Of a stretch of DNA of 64,000 nt, positions 1 through 11,434 are shown piece after piece. Within the stretch, counting starts at the first letter, position 1; the number at the start of each line of letters is the position of its first letter. The stretch covers positions 51,562,850-51,626,849 of the forward strand of contig CM066991.1 in assembly GCA_033977485.1 (NCBI GenBank), read 5' to 3'. The position numbers and the translations under genes are program-made. The DNA comes from Hydrangea macrophylla (Eukaryota; Streptophyta; Magnoliopsida; Cornales; Hydrangeaceae). The notes under the pieces were generated by a model. The model made no database searches and was not told the origin of the DNA. It was given only the letters and a program-made list of their open reading frames with translations.

Positions 1-421
1 GGCCTTGGTGGTAGGCACAAATTTTGGATAGGTCACAACTAGGCGGAGGGATGTTAGCACGAGGCTGAAGGAGTCGGAGGTGCCCCTTTTTGATGAGGTT
101 ATCAAGGATAACGGACAAGGGCATACCCAAGTTGGTGAAGGTTCTTGGGTTGCGGGTTTTGTTAGACTTTGAGTTCAAGTGGGTCCTTGGAGTGGCTCTT
201 GGATTTGGATATGGACTTGGATTACCAAGGCTAAAGTGTGGGTTTGGATACAAGTAGAGATTCGGATGTGGAAACGGGCTTAGATAGATGGCGTCGGACA
301 ACCCGTACTTCCCTTTATTGATGCTCTGCACCATCTTCTCAAATCGGCTTATCCTTAAACTTAGATGTTCAACAGTGGTTTGTAGTTTGTTCACTTTTCC
401 TTCGAGAGCTTGGTAGGCCAT
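1..421 (-). CDS. Short gag-like ORF of element A lacking the capsid domain (3' partial)
   Basis: An ATG at 421-419, just after an in-frame TAG, opens a frame without stops for about 140 codons to the window edge. The first 30 or so residues are charged and heptad-like (start MAYQALEGKVNK) and could form a coiled coil. A Pro/Asn/Tyr-rich linker follows. Then comes a block aligned with the gag C-terminus of element B: A has FTNLGMPLSVILDNLIKKGH where B has FAKLEISLSSALDRLLKKGH. It ends in the start of a zinc-knuckle-like motif (CAYHQG; B has CTYHQTPGH). The capsid segment that fills 23207-24007 in B is absent. It is either a deletion derivative or a distinct small gag; expression is unknown. 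Confidence 0.6.
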   Translation of the reverse strand, partial: MAYQALEGKVNKLQTTVEHLSLRISRFEKMVQSINKGKYGLSDAIYLSPFPHPNLYLYPNPHFSLGNPSPYPNPRATPRTHLNSKSNKTRNPRTFTNLGMPLSVILDNLIKKGHLRLLQPRANIPPPSCDLSKICAYHQG

Positions 422-2214
422 TATGATAGCCTAGGCTAGCCCGCAATCACGATAATGAATTCGGGGAGGTATAGAAGGGTTCGTACTCGGGGCTACGATT
501 TTCTGCAAGCAGAAGTAAAAGCCCAAATTAGCAGAGGCGCGAAGTACTTCTTATGGACTCTTAGTGGGGGAGAGCTGATCAGAGTCTCAAAGAATTAATC
601 GATGTGAACTGATGATGGTTGCAGTATGTATACGCTTCTATACAATGATTGAGATGGGTGAGGGTGATGACATGTACGTGCTTGATGAGCAGAGACTGAC
701 ATATGTGAGACTGACAAGAAGTGCGCGCATGTAGACTGACACAAATCGTGTATGCATATAAGACAAGCATGCGGATGCAAGCCCTAATCGATATGATGCC
801 CCTACTTCTAACAAATAGCAGTTAAACAAATAAGGTCCTAGCCATACAGAGTGTGCTAACCTTACTTTCCAGTGTGATCACCAAGGGATAACAGGGATTT
901 CTGGGATACTTCGGGAATTTTGGACAGAGTTTCTAGGAGAAATAGGGATTTGGAAGATTCGGAGAAATTTCCAGAAGTTATGGGAGTTTCTAGGAGAAAC
1001 AGGGATTTCTGGTTGATTTGGACTGAGCTTCTAGGAGAAATTGAGAAATCAGAATTTCTGGGAGAAATTGGTACATCTAGGCATTTTTGGGAAGTTTGGA
1101 TGGAGTTGCTGGAATTTTTGGAAAATCTTGGAGACTTGGATAGAGCTTATGGGAAAACATGAAAATTTGGGTAAGTTGGACAGAGTTTCTGGGAGAAACA
1201 AGTATACCGGAGTTTCTGGGAGAAATTGAGATTTCTGGGTAATCTGGAGATTTGGACAGAGCTTGTGGGAAAACAGGTATACCTGGGTAAGTCGGACATA
1301 GTTTCTGGGAGAAACAGGGATTTGGAAGATTCGGAGAAATTTCCAGAAGTTATTTGAGTTTCTAGGAGAAATAGGAATTTCTGGTTGATTTGGACTGAGC
1401 TTCTAGGAGAAACTGGTATTTTGGGTATTTCTGAGAAATATGGGTAGAGTTTCTAGGAGAAACAAGTATATTTGGGCATTTCTGGGTGATTTGGGGGGAA
1501 ATAGGGATTTCTAGGAAATCTGGGTGATTCGGACAGAGTTTCTAGGAAAACAGTGATATCCTGATGAGTTGGGCAGAGTTTCTGGAAGAAATAGGGATAT
1601 ATGACGGGAACTGGTGATGATGGTGATCATACTGTCTAGCGAGTTTTCATACTCCTATGTCTTAGGACCAACAAACAAGGTTTGCGGTGTATATCTTTGT
1701 GAGCATGGAGCAGACATCCTTATCATGGTGCCTAGGCAAGTCAACTAAATGTGATCACATGTGAGTGATTGCCTTGGGAATCATAAGAGAGAGGTTCTGT
1801 TCTATGCCACATAAGCGTCTACACCGCGCAGGTAATCCCGCCAGGGCATACAGCAGTTATATCACATTGTCCTATCTGAAAAGATAAATGAACAGTCCTA
1901 TGAAAGGTTCTACAGGAATCTATATGCAAAGGCTGGGTTTAGTCAAAGAGGGTCCGTTGACGAGAGTTCCAATATACCGTCAGGGAGACAGTACGGAGGT
2001 TTTTACTCTTTTTGATATACCTTGGAAGGTACAGTATCAACGGTGACTTGTGCCCTGGCACAGCAAGACCTGAATAATGTCAGCGCCGCGTTTCAGACAC
2101 AGTCGGAGGGGGAAATGCAGAAGTGCAATGTGGTGAACTAGACACAGTAAAAAGATGATTTTAAGGATGCTTCTTATGAGTCAAACCTCTGTATTATTTT
2201 GTTTTAAAATAAAA
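422..2214 (-). other. 5' leader of element A, with degenerate short repeats
   Basis: No coding region is seen. Bases 1618-2214 are nearly identical to 24890-25484 of element B and adjoin the primer site. Bases 745-930 also match B (24235-24380). Between them, 890-1610 is a degenerate array built on GTTTCTGGGAGAAACAGG-like units, the counterpart of the regular 51-bp array in B. The small ORFs over it change frame with the repeats and are not credible genes. Confidence 0.7.
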
Positions 2215-2233
2215 GTCCCCAGCAGAGTCACCA
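2215..2233 (-). other. Degraded primer-binding site of element A
   Basis: On the minus strand this sits three bases inside the LTR edge and reads TGGTGACTCTGCTGGGGAC. The equivalent in B is TGGCGACTCCACTGGGGAC. The three differences are all transitions, so A's site looks decayed. The B form resembles the tRNA-Arg-type site known from Ogre elements; the tRNA assignment is from memory. Confidence 0.65.
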
Positions 2234-4455
2234 GATTGTGGATACCGAAAATCCACCTCTCTCGTTTGAGATTGTTTGAAATTTGATTTGGATCAAAGAA
2301 AGAGAAAAGGTCTGTTGAAAACAGATACAGAGTCGCCACTTGGTCTTTAAGGAACCAAGAAACCTAACTTTGACTCACCCAAATGGATAAAGGGCACCGG
2401 CCATTCATAGCCAAAGAACTTGGCTCGGGGTTTTGGTACGAGAGAGGAAGGAGCCTTTGTCGCGACTAAAACACCCTCAACTCGCCCCGTCTTTCGACGG
2501 GCCTCAATTAGCATCCAAATAATCATCTTATACTATGAATGTTCGACAATTAATACTATGATAGTATATTACATCACATAAGAAACTTGAAATGGAAGAT
2601 CTAAAGATAAGATATCATTCATAAGATCTAAGTCAAATATCATACAATGTAAAGTGAAAGATCACACAAATAAACCTAGGAAAAATCGTCTAGTCATGTA
2701 TCAAATAATCAAGACTTCCTAATTTAAAGGGGGACATGAATTGTTCTTGAAACAAATAGTCAAAGAAAACAAGGATGCTTAGCAAGCTAGGATGATGCAT
2801 GTTAATCTTTGAGAATAGAAGATCTCTCAATCCCCGGGATGGATGAGAAAGGATGATTAGATCGGGGGAAGCATGAACGTGTGATCAAGTTCATTCCTTA
2901 TAATCTTCTTAGATTAGGAGCCATGAAGGCCCCAAATCTTGCATGGATGCAATGTATGTATCTAGAATGTGCCAAGGTTGTGGTGTGCTTTGTGTTCATG
3001 GATTCCTAGAATGACTTAGAAGTCTATAATGTGTATGAATGAATGAAAGAAATCATCATGGGATATATACAAATGTAGTATGAACTACTTCCTAAAATAT
3101 GAACTAATTTGGAAGGCATATAAGCATCAAATCAAATAATGAAAGTTAAAAGGTGCTTGCTGTGAATAGTGGACAGAACAGTAGCATGATCGTTTGGAAA
3201 TTGAAAAGAGGGGTTAGGAGTGTTTTCAATACATGATATTTTATGGAACTCTTTCTTATTGTGTCTAGAACACAACCCAAAAGGCCAATCTTGGATAGCT
3301 ATCACAGATTGAGAGAAATCATATAAACAATGAAGGCCACTCAGAAATAGAGTCCGTACTGTCGACTGAAATGTTGAAAACTCTTAGAAACTGAAAACTA
3401 ATGATCTAGGGGCCCATTTTATACATAAAGTTCCCTAAGACATTGAAGTGTAAGGGAAAAATAAGTTAGGACCACCCAGTTTGGAAATGTTTTCTGTAAA
3501 ACAAGTTGGAAGTGGCCCTAGCTGCTGTGACAGCAAAGACAGAATGTCTGGAAGGAATGTTTGGGTTCAAATGGACCATTTCCAAGTACTTCCAAGTCAA
3601 ACCAAAACTCATGGGTGTTCTCCAATGAGTTATGAAGACTTTCCAAGTGGCCTTGCATCCATATGTTGAGTATTGAGTTCTAGAGAAATCTTTGAACTCA
3701 GCTCACTCACTGTTTTGACTCATTATTTTGAAGATTTTGGAGAAAACACGGTTTTGTTTCTTGAAACCAAAAGAAGAGGGATTGAGAGGGGTTTTAAAGT
3801 AGATGTTTTGAAAGCATATTTTCAATACTCAATAAGGATTATAGCCACTTAAAATGCCAACATCAAACTCATCATCAAGAACCTCCAAGATTGTTGGAGA
3901 GATTTATTTTTATTATGAACATAACTTCAATACATTTCAAGAATACCTTGGAAGTATTGAGGTTATGATCATCATTTATCAAACATGTTTTTGAGGTCAA
4001 GAGCTACTATCCATAAGGATTCACTCACCCCAAACTTCATGTCATCATTTAGATGATGAAGAACTAGTAAGTAAATAAAGAAAATAAAAAACAAATGAGG
4101 TAAGAAGAGATGAACATAATATGAACAAGTAAGTAAATAACAATCAATAGATGATAATCAATGTGATTTTGGACTTGTAGCTTGGTGTTTCACTCATAGA
4201 TTTTGACATTTAGACATGGAAGTAGCTTCCTTAACTGAAGAATGCTCAAGAATTGTGATTGGGGGTGTTTGGGATGTGAAGTATAAGAGAGGTAATGGAA
4301 GAACACAAGATTAGAACTCACTTTCTATAGCAAAATAGTAGGAGGAAGCTCCTTTTCTCTCTTCTAAACCTATCTCTATCTCTCTTTTTCTCTACAACTT
4401 TTCAAGCTTTTGCCCTTGGCCCCCCCCCCCCCCCAAAATGAAGAGCAATGGGGGG

Positions 4456-4464
4456 GTTTATATA
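4456..4464 (-). promoter_or_regulatory. Putative TATA box of the element A LTR
   Basis: The minus strand reads TATATAAAC at the position where both B LTRs carry TATTTAAAC, inside a block conserved between copies. Transcription would run leftward. No cap site was tested. Confidence 0.45.
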
Positions 4465-4608
4465 GGCCAATTTGGGGTGGTTTTGGGATTTTAGAAGTGT
4501 TCCCATTGGTCCCAAACATCTGTGAACATAAAACTACGTCGTTTTGGTTTTCAATTAATCAAATTGGACCCTCAAAAAAATTACAAAAATGGACTCTGCG
4601 AGGGTTGA

Positions 4609-4669
4609 GTGCCGCGACGGTACTGGGCCTGTGCCGCGGCGGCAGTGGGCTAGTACCGCGGCGGCACTG
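4609..4669. repeat. GC-rich hairpin cluster in LTR A (three units)
   Basis: Three tandem units of the type GTGCCGCGGCGGCAC, each able to form a stem GTGCCG/CGGCAC around CGG, are separated by short spacers in otherwise AT-rich DNA. Unit number differs between LTRs: three here, two in B-left, one in B-right, three in C. Confidence 0.75.
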
Positions 4670-5179
4670 CTCCTCAGACGCCCAGAAATTTACTTTTAGG
4701 CCCCCAGAGGTTCCGGTATTCGCGAAAAGGCCCTATTTTGTCCGAAATTCACAGAAAATGCATACAAACTCCAAATTGAGGTTGTGATATACCGTTGGAA
4801 AGGTAATGGAGTCTACTTTACATAAAAAAATAGTTCAGGGATAGGTCACTTTGAAAAGTTTTGCGGTATTTGCGATAAAATCTGATTTGATCGTTTTTTT
4901 CGCCTTCGGAAATTCAAAATAAATTCGTTTTAAATCCAGGAATTATGTGCGATATACCGTTGGAAAGCTATTAACCTCTAGTATCCATGAAAAATATTTG
5001 AATATTATTTCGGTGCCCCGATTCCAAAGTCAAATCTTGGTCAAACTGGTCAAACCTGGGATTCTCGGGAAGTTCTAGGAACCTCCGGGAGCTACCAAGA
5101 GCCGACGTTTTCGCTCAATTCTCTTTTAAAACTCATTTTAATACTTTTCTAATGATTCCGGTGAATTCGGACGATTTCG

Positions 5180-5220
5180 ATCAAACTTGGTCAAACCTGG
5201 TCAAACCTTGGTCAAACCGG
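5180..5220 (-). promoter_or_regulatory. Tandem TTTGACC motifs in LTR A U3
   Basis: In the element's direction, four TTTGACC copies lie about 300 bp inside the LTR start. TTGACC is the W-box core bound by WRKY factors. The array is shared by all related LTRs here. That it acts as an enhancer is inference. Confidence 0.4.
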
Positions 5221-5515
5221 CCAATGGGGACTTTCGAGGAACTTCCGAGACTTCTGGGGGTCTCTGGGAGCTGACGATTTCATCCGGTTTTACTTAAAAA
5301 CTCATTTTATCATTTTTCTTATGACATAGCATGTTTTCAGAACTTCGGGACCAAATCTGGGAGTTTTTGGGCGTTCAGGGGCATTTTGGTCAATCTGAGC
5401 ATTCTGAGAGATAGAGCTGACTTCCAGGAGTCCTTTTTGGGTCTTTTACGATCATTGTGAACTACCAAGCTATGGGTCTCCTAAATCTGATAGCCGACAA
5501 AATGGGGTGTCTACA

Positions 5516-5732
5516 GCCACTACCCATTCAACCCCATGTCACCTAAGGCCCTAGCTTACCTATTCAAATGATCCCCTTCGCTGAGGCCCATGAATGTTGA
5601 ACCTGTGTCGGTGAAGTGATGGTGTTTGGGACTCTTGCTAGAAAACCAAATGAAGATGCTCTTTAGAAAAAAAAGAAATAAAAAGAATAAGTGAGTCACT
5701 GTGACATTCCATTTGAGACCGGGTCGAGTCTA
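5516..5732. other. Spacer between elements A and B, probably part of older element C
   Basis: This 217-bp piece separates A's LTR from B's LTR. Its last five bases (GTCTA) are the left copy of B's target duplication, so it continues at 28793 on the other side of B. No gene was seen. Confidence 0.6.
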
Positions 5733-7990
5733 TGTGGATACGCGGAATCCGTCGTCCACTCCTGGTTTTTCCTGTTTGTTTCCGGGGTTTCGGAATTGAT
5801 TTTCCTTTGTTTTGAAATTGATTTGAAAGAAAACAAGAGGTTGATTTCGAAGAAAAGAAGGTCTTTCGAAAACAGATACAGAGTCGCCACTTGGTCTTTA
5901 AGGAACTAAGAAACCTAATTTTGACTCACCCAAACGGATAAAGGGCACCGGCCCTTCATAACCCAAGAACTTGGCTCGGGGTTTTGGTACGAGAGAGGAA
6001 GGAGCCTTTGTCACGACTAAAACACCCTCAACTCGCCCCGTCTCTCGACGGGCCTCAATTAGCATCCAAATAATCATCTTATACTATGTATGGTTCGGCA
6101 ATTAATACTATGATAGTATATTACATCACATAAGAATCTTGAAATTGAAAATCAAAAGATAAGATATCATTCATAAGATCTAAGTCAAATATCATACAAT
6201 GTAAAGTGAAAATCACATAAATAAACCTAGGAAAAATCGTCTAATCATATATTAAGTAGTCAAGTTTTCCTAATCTAAAGGGGACATGAATTGTTCTTGA
6301 AACAAATAAATAAAGAAAACGAAATATGCTTAGCAAACTAGTATGATGCGTGTTAATCTTTGAGAAAAGAAGACCTCTCAATCCCCGGGACGGATGAGAA
6401 AGGAAGATTAGATCGAGGGAAAAGCATGAACGTGTGATCATGGTCATTCCTTATAATCTTCTTAGATTAGGGGTCACAAAAAAACCCCAAATCTTTGCAT
6501 GGATGCAATATATGTGTCTAGATTGTGCTAAAGTTGTAGTGTGCCTTGTGGTCATGGATTCCTAGAATGACTAAGAAGTCTAGAATGTGCATGAATGGGT
6601 GGATGAAATCAATATGGGATATGTACAAATGTAGTATGAACTACTTCCTAAGACATGAACTAATTTGGAAGGCATATAAGCATCAAATCAAAGAATGAAA
6701 GTTAAAATGTGCTTGGTGTGAATAGTGGACAGAACAGTAACATGATCTTGTAAAAATGGAAAAGAGGGGTTAGGAATGCTTTCAATACATGATTTTTTTA
6801 TGGAGGTGTTCCTTATTGTGTCTAGAATACAACCCAAAAAGCCAATCTTTAATAACTATCACAGATTGAGAGAAATCATATGAACAACAGAGGTCACTCA
6901 AAAACAGAGTCCGTATTGTCGACTGAAATGTTGAAAATTCTTAGAAAGTGAATACGAATGATCTAGAGGCCCATTTTTTACAGCAAGTTCCCTAAGACAT
7001 TGAAGTTTAAGGGAAAAATAAGTTGGGACCACCCCGTTTGGAAAATAATTCTGACAAAAGAAGTTGGAAGTTAGTCAAGCTGCTGTGACAGCAGAGACAG
7101 AATGTTTGGAAGGAATGTTTGGGTCCAAATGGACCATTTTCAAGTACTTCCAAGTCAAACCAAAAATCATGGGTGTTCTCCAATGAGTTAGGAAGACTTT
7201 CCAAGTGGCCTTGCATCTATATGTTGAGTATTGAGTTCTAGAGAAATCTTTGAACTCAGCTCACTCACTGTTTTGACTCACTGTTTTGAAGATTTTGGGA
7301 AAAATAAGGTTTTCTTTCTTGAAATCAAAATGAGAGGGATTGAGGGGGGTTTTGAAAGTGTATTTTCAATACTCAATAAAGATTATAACCACTTAAAATG
7401 CCAACATTCAACTCATCATCAAGAACCTCCAAGATTGTTGGAGAAACTTATTTTTATTTGAGCATAACTTCAATACACTTCAAGGAGACCTTGGAGGTAT
7501 TGAAGTTATGATCATCATCTATCAAACATGTTTTTGAGGTCAAGAGCTACTATCCATAAGGATTCACTCACCCCAAACTTCATGTCATCATTTAGATGAT
7601 GATGAACTAGTAAGTAAAATAAAGAAAATAAAAAAGAAATGAGGTGAGAAGAGATAAATAATGAATAAACAAGCAAGTAGATAATGATCAATAGATGATA
7701 TTCATGAAGTATTGAACTTGTAGCATGGTGTTTCACTCATATGTAATGACATTGGACATGGAAGAAGCTTCCACTCTCTTAAATGCTCACTAAAATGGTG
7801 GTTGGGTGTATTGAATGTTGAAGCAAATGGGAGTTATGTAGTAAAAACAAAGTTTAGAACTCACTTTTGTTTTGAAAATCAAAGAAGAAAGCTTATTTTC
7901 TCTCTATTCTAACCTTATCTCTACAACTTTCTCTCCCAAACTTTCTCTAAACTTGCATTTGACTCCCACAAAATGAAGAGCAATGGGGGG

Positions 7991-8000
7991 TTTAAATAGG
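7991..8000 (-). promoter_or_regulatory. Putative TATA-like site, element B 3' LTR
   Basis: The minus strand carries CTATTTAAAC, in the same conserved context as the TATATAAAC of LTR A and the site at 27763-27770. Confidence 0.35.
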
Positions 8001-8143
8001 CCAACTTGGGGTGGTTTTGGGATTTAGAAAGTATTCCCATTGGCTCCAAACATCTGAAATCATAAAACTATGTCGTTTTGGTTTTTAATTAATCAAAATG
8101 AATCCCCAAGAAAAATTACAAAAATACACCATTTTGGAGGGGA

Positions 8144-8180
8144 GTGCCGCGGCGGCAGTGGGCCAGTACCGCGGCGGCAC
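8144..8180. repeat. GC-rich hairpin cluster (two units), B 3' LTR
   Basis: Two units of the GTGCCGCGGCGGCAC type lie in tandem. The partner LTR lacks one unit with its spacer, as expected from slippage or recombination between direct repeats. Confidence 0.7.
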
Positions 8181-8691
8181 TGCTCCTCCTTCGTCCAGAT
8201 AATGCTGTTTAGGCCCCCTGAGGTTCCGGTATTCGCGAAAAGGCCCTATTTCGTCCAAAATTCACAGAAAATGCGTACGAACTCCAAATTGAGGTTGTGA
8301 TATACCGTTGGAAAGGTAATGGAGTCTACTTTACATAACAAATAGTTTGGGGATAGGTCACTTTGAAAAGTTTTACGGTATTCGCGATAAAAGCCGATTT
8401 GATCGCCTTTTCCGGCTTTGGAAATTCATAATAAATTCGTTTAAATCCAGGAATTATGTGCGATATACCGTTGGAAAGCTATTGACCTCTAGTATCCATG
8501 AAAAATATTTGAAAATTGTTTGGATGCCCCAATTCCAAAGTAAAATCTTGGTCAAACTGGTCAAACCTGGGATTCCCGGGAAGTTCTGGGAACCTCCGGG
8601 AGCTCCCAGGAGCCGACGTTTTCGCTCGATTTTCTTTTAAAACTCATTTTAATACTTTTCTAATGATTAAGGTAAATTCAGACAATTTTGG

Positions 8692-8755
8692 TCAAACTTG
8701 GTCAAACTTGGTCAAACTCTGGTCAAACCTAGTCAAACCTTGGTCAAACCGGTAA
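8692..8755 (-). promoter_or_regulatory. Tandem TTTGACC (W-box-like) motifs, B 3' LTR
   Basis: Six GGTCAAA or AGTCAAA units (TTTGACC or TTTGACT on the sense strand) lie within 64 bp. They sit at the same place relative to the LTR start as in A, the other B LTR and C. Confidence 0.4.
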
Positions 8756-9046
8756 ACGGGGACTTTCGGGGAACTTCCGGGACTTCCGGGGGTCTCTGGG
8801 AGCTGACGATTTCTTCCGGTTTTACTTAAAAACTCATTTGATCATTTTTATTATGACATACCATGTTTTCAGAACTTCAGGACCAAATCTGGGAGTCTTC
8901 GGGCTTTCAGGAGCATTTTGGTCAATATGAGCATTCTGAGAGATAGAGCTGACTTCCGAGAGTCCTTTTGAGTCTTTTACGATCATTGTGAACCACCAAG
9001 ATATGGGTCTCCTAAATCTGATAGCCGAAAAAATGGGGTGTTTACA

Positions 9047-9064
9047 GTTTGCCCCTCTTTGGCA
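9047..9064 (-). other. Polypurine tract of element B
   Basis: The minus strand reads TGCCAAAGAGGGGCAAAC directly before the 3' LTR start. The same tract stands before the LTR of element C at 33529-33545. This is the expected plus-strand DNA primer site. Confidence 0.8.
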
Positions 9065-9865
9065 GGAACTTGCGAGGCAACGCATGTCGCAAGCGAGTGC
9101 CAAAGTTTTGAAGAGACAGGACTTTTTGGAGGCTATAGATTTAGGATAAAATGCGTTGCAAAAGATGCAATGATGCTGAGGCTAGTGCTGGTCGTGCTCT
9201 GCGTGAGCTGCATACGTATCCCAAGGGAATCAGACCAGGACGTAGTTCAGGGCACAAAGGAACAAATCGCACATGCACAATAAGACATACGGATGCTATG
9301 CTATGAGGATGATATGCAATGCGTGGATGTGATATGAATTCGTACATGAGTCCTATCATGCCTAGCGTTCTGATCCTAGTATGAGCAGGTGCTGTGGGGC
9401 GTGCCACTCCGAGTGGGCTGGTGTCATGCTGGTGCTTCTGACTATGATGCAGTTATTGACCCGAATAGGGATACCAAGATGTTAGAAAGCTCTGAGTCTA
9501 GGGGCAAACTTCTGAGTTTTGGGAAGTGTGCTTCGTAAGAGAACATAATTGGGTGTGGGGTCTCAGAGGACTATAATTGAAGACGCCTTTTGGCAAATAA
9601 CCGACGGATACGGGAGCCCTGGAAATTAAGAGACGGACACAGAAATCAAGGGATGATCATGAAATCCTGAGATGTCACGCGATGAACATGGAAGCCCCAT
9701 AGCATATTTTGAATTAGAGCGATGATGACTAATGAACCGACGATGTTTGAATCGAGATGATGAGTCGACAATGGACTACTGTGATTGAACTGACGGTGTA
9801 CGAATCCGCTGAGGATTAATCTGAATCTGCTGGGGATGAAGCGACTCTTTCTGGGATCTCAACCG
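9065..9865 (-). other. 3' untranslated tail of element B, non-coding
   Basis: No gene was seen. Parts match, in reverse complement, the tail of element C at about 33120-33545, which identifies this as shared 3' UTR. ORFs of 80-90 codons here have no recognisable content. Confidence 0.6.
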
Positions 9866-10890
9866 CTTCTCTTGATCAAATCTTGCGGGCCGGTCGGGGC
9901 CTTCAGGAGCCGGTATCTTTCCGCTTCTGTCCTCGGGGGATGATGCGGGGTTCTCGGGGAATCTCTTTTCTTGATCGGAAGCCAGGACCCAACTCTGAAT
10001 CTCTCACGGTTGATCAAATCTTGCGGTGCTCAATCCAAGAGGGCCGGTCGGGGCCTTCGGGAGCTGGTATCTTTCTGCTTCTGTCCTCGGGGGATGATGC
10101 GGGGTTCTCGGGGAATCTCTTTTCTTTATCGGAAACCAGGACCCAACTCTGAATCTCTCACGGTTGATCAAATCTTGCGGTGCTCAATCCAAGAGGGCCG
10201 GTCGGGGCCTCCGGGAGCCGGTATCTTTCCCCTTCTGTCCTCGGGGGATGATGCGGGGTTCTCAGGGAATCTCTTTTCTTGATCGAAAACCAGGACCCAA
10301 CTCTGAATCTCTCACGGTTGATCAAATCTTGCGGTGCTCAATCCAAGAGGGCCGGTCGGGGCCTCCGGGAGCTGGTATCCTTCCGCTTCTGTCCTCGGGG
10401 GATGATGCGGGGTTCTCGGGGAATCTCTTTTCTTGATCGGAAACCAGGACCCAACTCTGAATCTCTCACGGTTGATCAAATCTTGCGGTGCTCAATCCAA
10501 GAGGGCCGGTCGGGGCCTCCAGGAGTTGGTATCTTTCCGCTTCTGTCCTCGGGGGATGATACGGGGTTCTCGGGGAATCTCTTTTCTTGATCGAAAACCA
10601 GGACCCAACTCTGAATCTCTCACGGTTGATCAAATCTTGTGGTGCTCAATCCAAGAGGGTCGGTCGGGGCCTCCAGGAGCTGGTATCTTTCCGCTTCTGT
10701 CCTCGGGGGATGATGCGGGGTTCTCGGGGAATCTCTTTTCTTGATCAGAAACCAGGACCCAACTCTGAATCTCTCACGGTTGATCAAATCTTGCGGTGCT
10801 CAATCCAAGAGGGCCGGTCGGGGCCTCCGGGAGCTGGTATCCTTCCGCTTCTGTCCTCGGGGGATGATGCGGGGGTCTCGGGGAATCTCT
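9866..10890. repeat. 154-bp tandem array (about seven copies)
   Basis: The block beginning GGCCGGTCGGGGCC recurs about every 154 bp from 9888 to about 10814, with few differences between copies. Because 154 is not a multiple of three, the overlapping 90-130-codon ORFs change frame in each unit, so a coding role is unlikely. The array lies in B's 3' tail and also upstream of the plus-strand PMD gene. Tandem arrays in 3' UTRs of Ogre-type elements are known sources of satellites. Confidence 0.9.
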
Positions 10891-11434
10891 TTTCTATTTT
10901 TCGGTGCTTTGGCCAAAATTCGGGATTCGTTCTCGGAACTCTCGCGTTTGATCAAAATTTACGACGGTTGTTCTGAAATAGCCGATTCGGGTCCTCGGGA
11001 GTCAATTTTTTCCAGTTTCTGCCTGCTGGAGGTAGTTCTAACAACTTTTAGCTTGCTTGGGGTAAAACCTTACAAACCTTGACCGGAATGGGCCACCAGG
11101 GCTGATCAGGGCCAAAAATAGGCTGAAAAAGGCCAAAACAGGTCAATACGGAGCGAAACGGAGCAAAACAGAGCGAAGCGGGGCCCGAGGGGAGCAGTGC
11201 CGCGGCGGCACTGGGTGGCCGAACTCCATCTTTGTATATCTTGGGTTTTTGAGCTTTTGAAGCTCATTCTTGGCCATTTTGGGGTGTTTTTGGAGCCAAA
11301 AATCGCCAAAACGCAGCTTGTGCGCGCTCAAGTGAGCAATCCTACCCCGTAGTTGGAATTTTAATTGGTGTTTTGGTTTGATCAATTTTTCAAGAAGAAA
11401 GTTTAACTTTGACTTCCATTTTCTTTGTAGATCC
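10891..11434 (+). promoter_or_regulatory. Presumed promoter and 5' UTR of the antisense PMD gene
   Basis: No ORF is supported. The stretch holds one copy of the GC-rich hairpin found in the LTRs (11197-11211), a TATA-like TGTATATC at about 11235, and a probable intron acceptor (TTTCTTTGTAG, ending 11430) five bases before the ATG at 11435, suggesting a 5' UTR intron. Promoter activity is inferred from position only. Confidence 0.35.
11197..11211. repeat. Single GC-rich hairpin upstream of the PMD gene
   Basis: GTGCCGCGGCGGCAC is identical to the LTR hairpin core, with similar flanks (GGAGCA before it, as in the C LTR). It is the only copy seen outside LTRs. Confidence 0.7.

Larger units (their letters stand above)
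1..5515 (-). mobile_element. Element A: partial Tat/Ogre-type Ty3/gypsy retrotransposon (5' part)
   Basis: Read on the minus strand the order is 5' LTR, primer-binding site, a leader of about 1.8 kb, then a short gag-like ORF that runs off the left window edge. LTR and leader closely match those of element B (25507-28787 and 24041-25484), so the two are the same or sister families. The bases right of the LTR (gccac) would be one half of the target duplication; the other half is outside the window. Assignment to Tat/Ogre rests on similarity to B, whose pol has the dual RNase H of that lineage. Confidence 0.85.
2237..5515 (-). repeat. 5' LTR of element A (3279 bp)
   Basis: Plus-strand ends are TGTGGATAC and GTGTCTACA, an imperfect terminal inverted repeat. 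The sequence is collinear along its length with the two B LTRs (5733-9046, 25507-28787), and its start (element direction) matches 33546-34526. Short ORFs inside are unsupported. It includes a C-tract (about 4421-4435), a TATA-like site, a GC-rich hairpin cluster and TTGACC arrays, listed separately. Confidence 0.9.
5733..9046 (-). repeat. 3' LTR of element B (3314 bp)
   Basis: It starts TGTGGATAC and ends GTGTTTACA on the plus strand and is collinear with 25507-28787. The first 270 bp show about nine differences from the partner. It has two GC-rich hairpin units where the partner has one. Small ORFs inside (for example 8347-8640) are shadows. Confidence 0.92.

Noticed and set aside
890..910. 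Resemblance of AGGGATAACAGGG to the I-SceI homing site
   Set aside because: Only 13 central bases match; the outer bases differ, it recurs in a degenerate leader repeat, and no homing endonuclease is present.
8347..8755. ORFs of 79-97 codons inside the B LTR
   Set aside because: They overlap the TTGACC array and are shortened or absent in the other LTR copies.
9883..11082. Series of 89-129-codon plus-strand ORFs over the 154-bp array
   Set aside because: They are the same sequence read in successive frames because 154 is not a multiple of three; no start context or domain.
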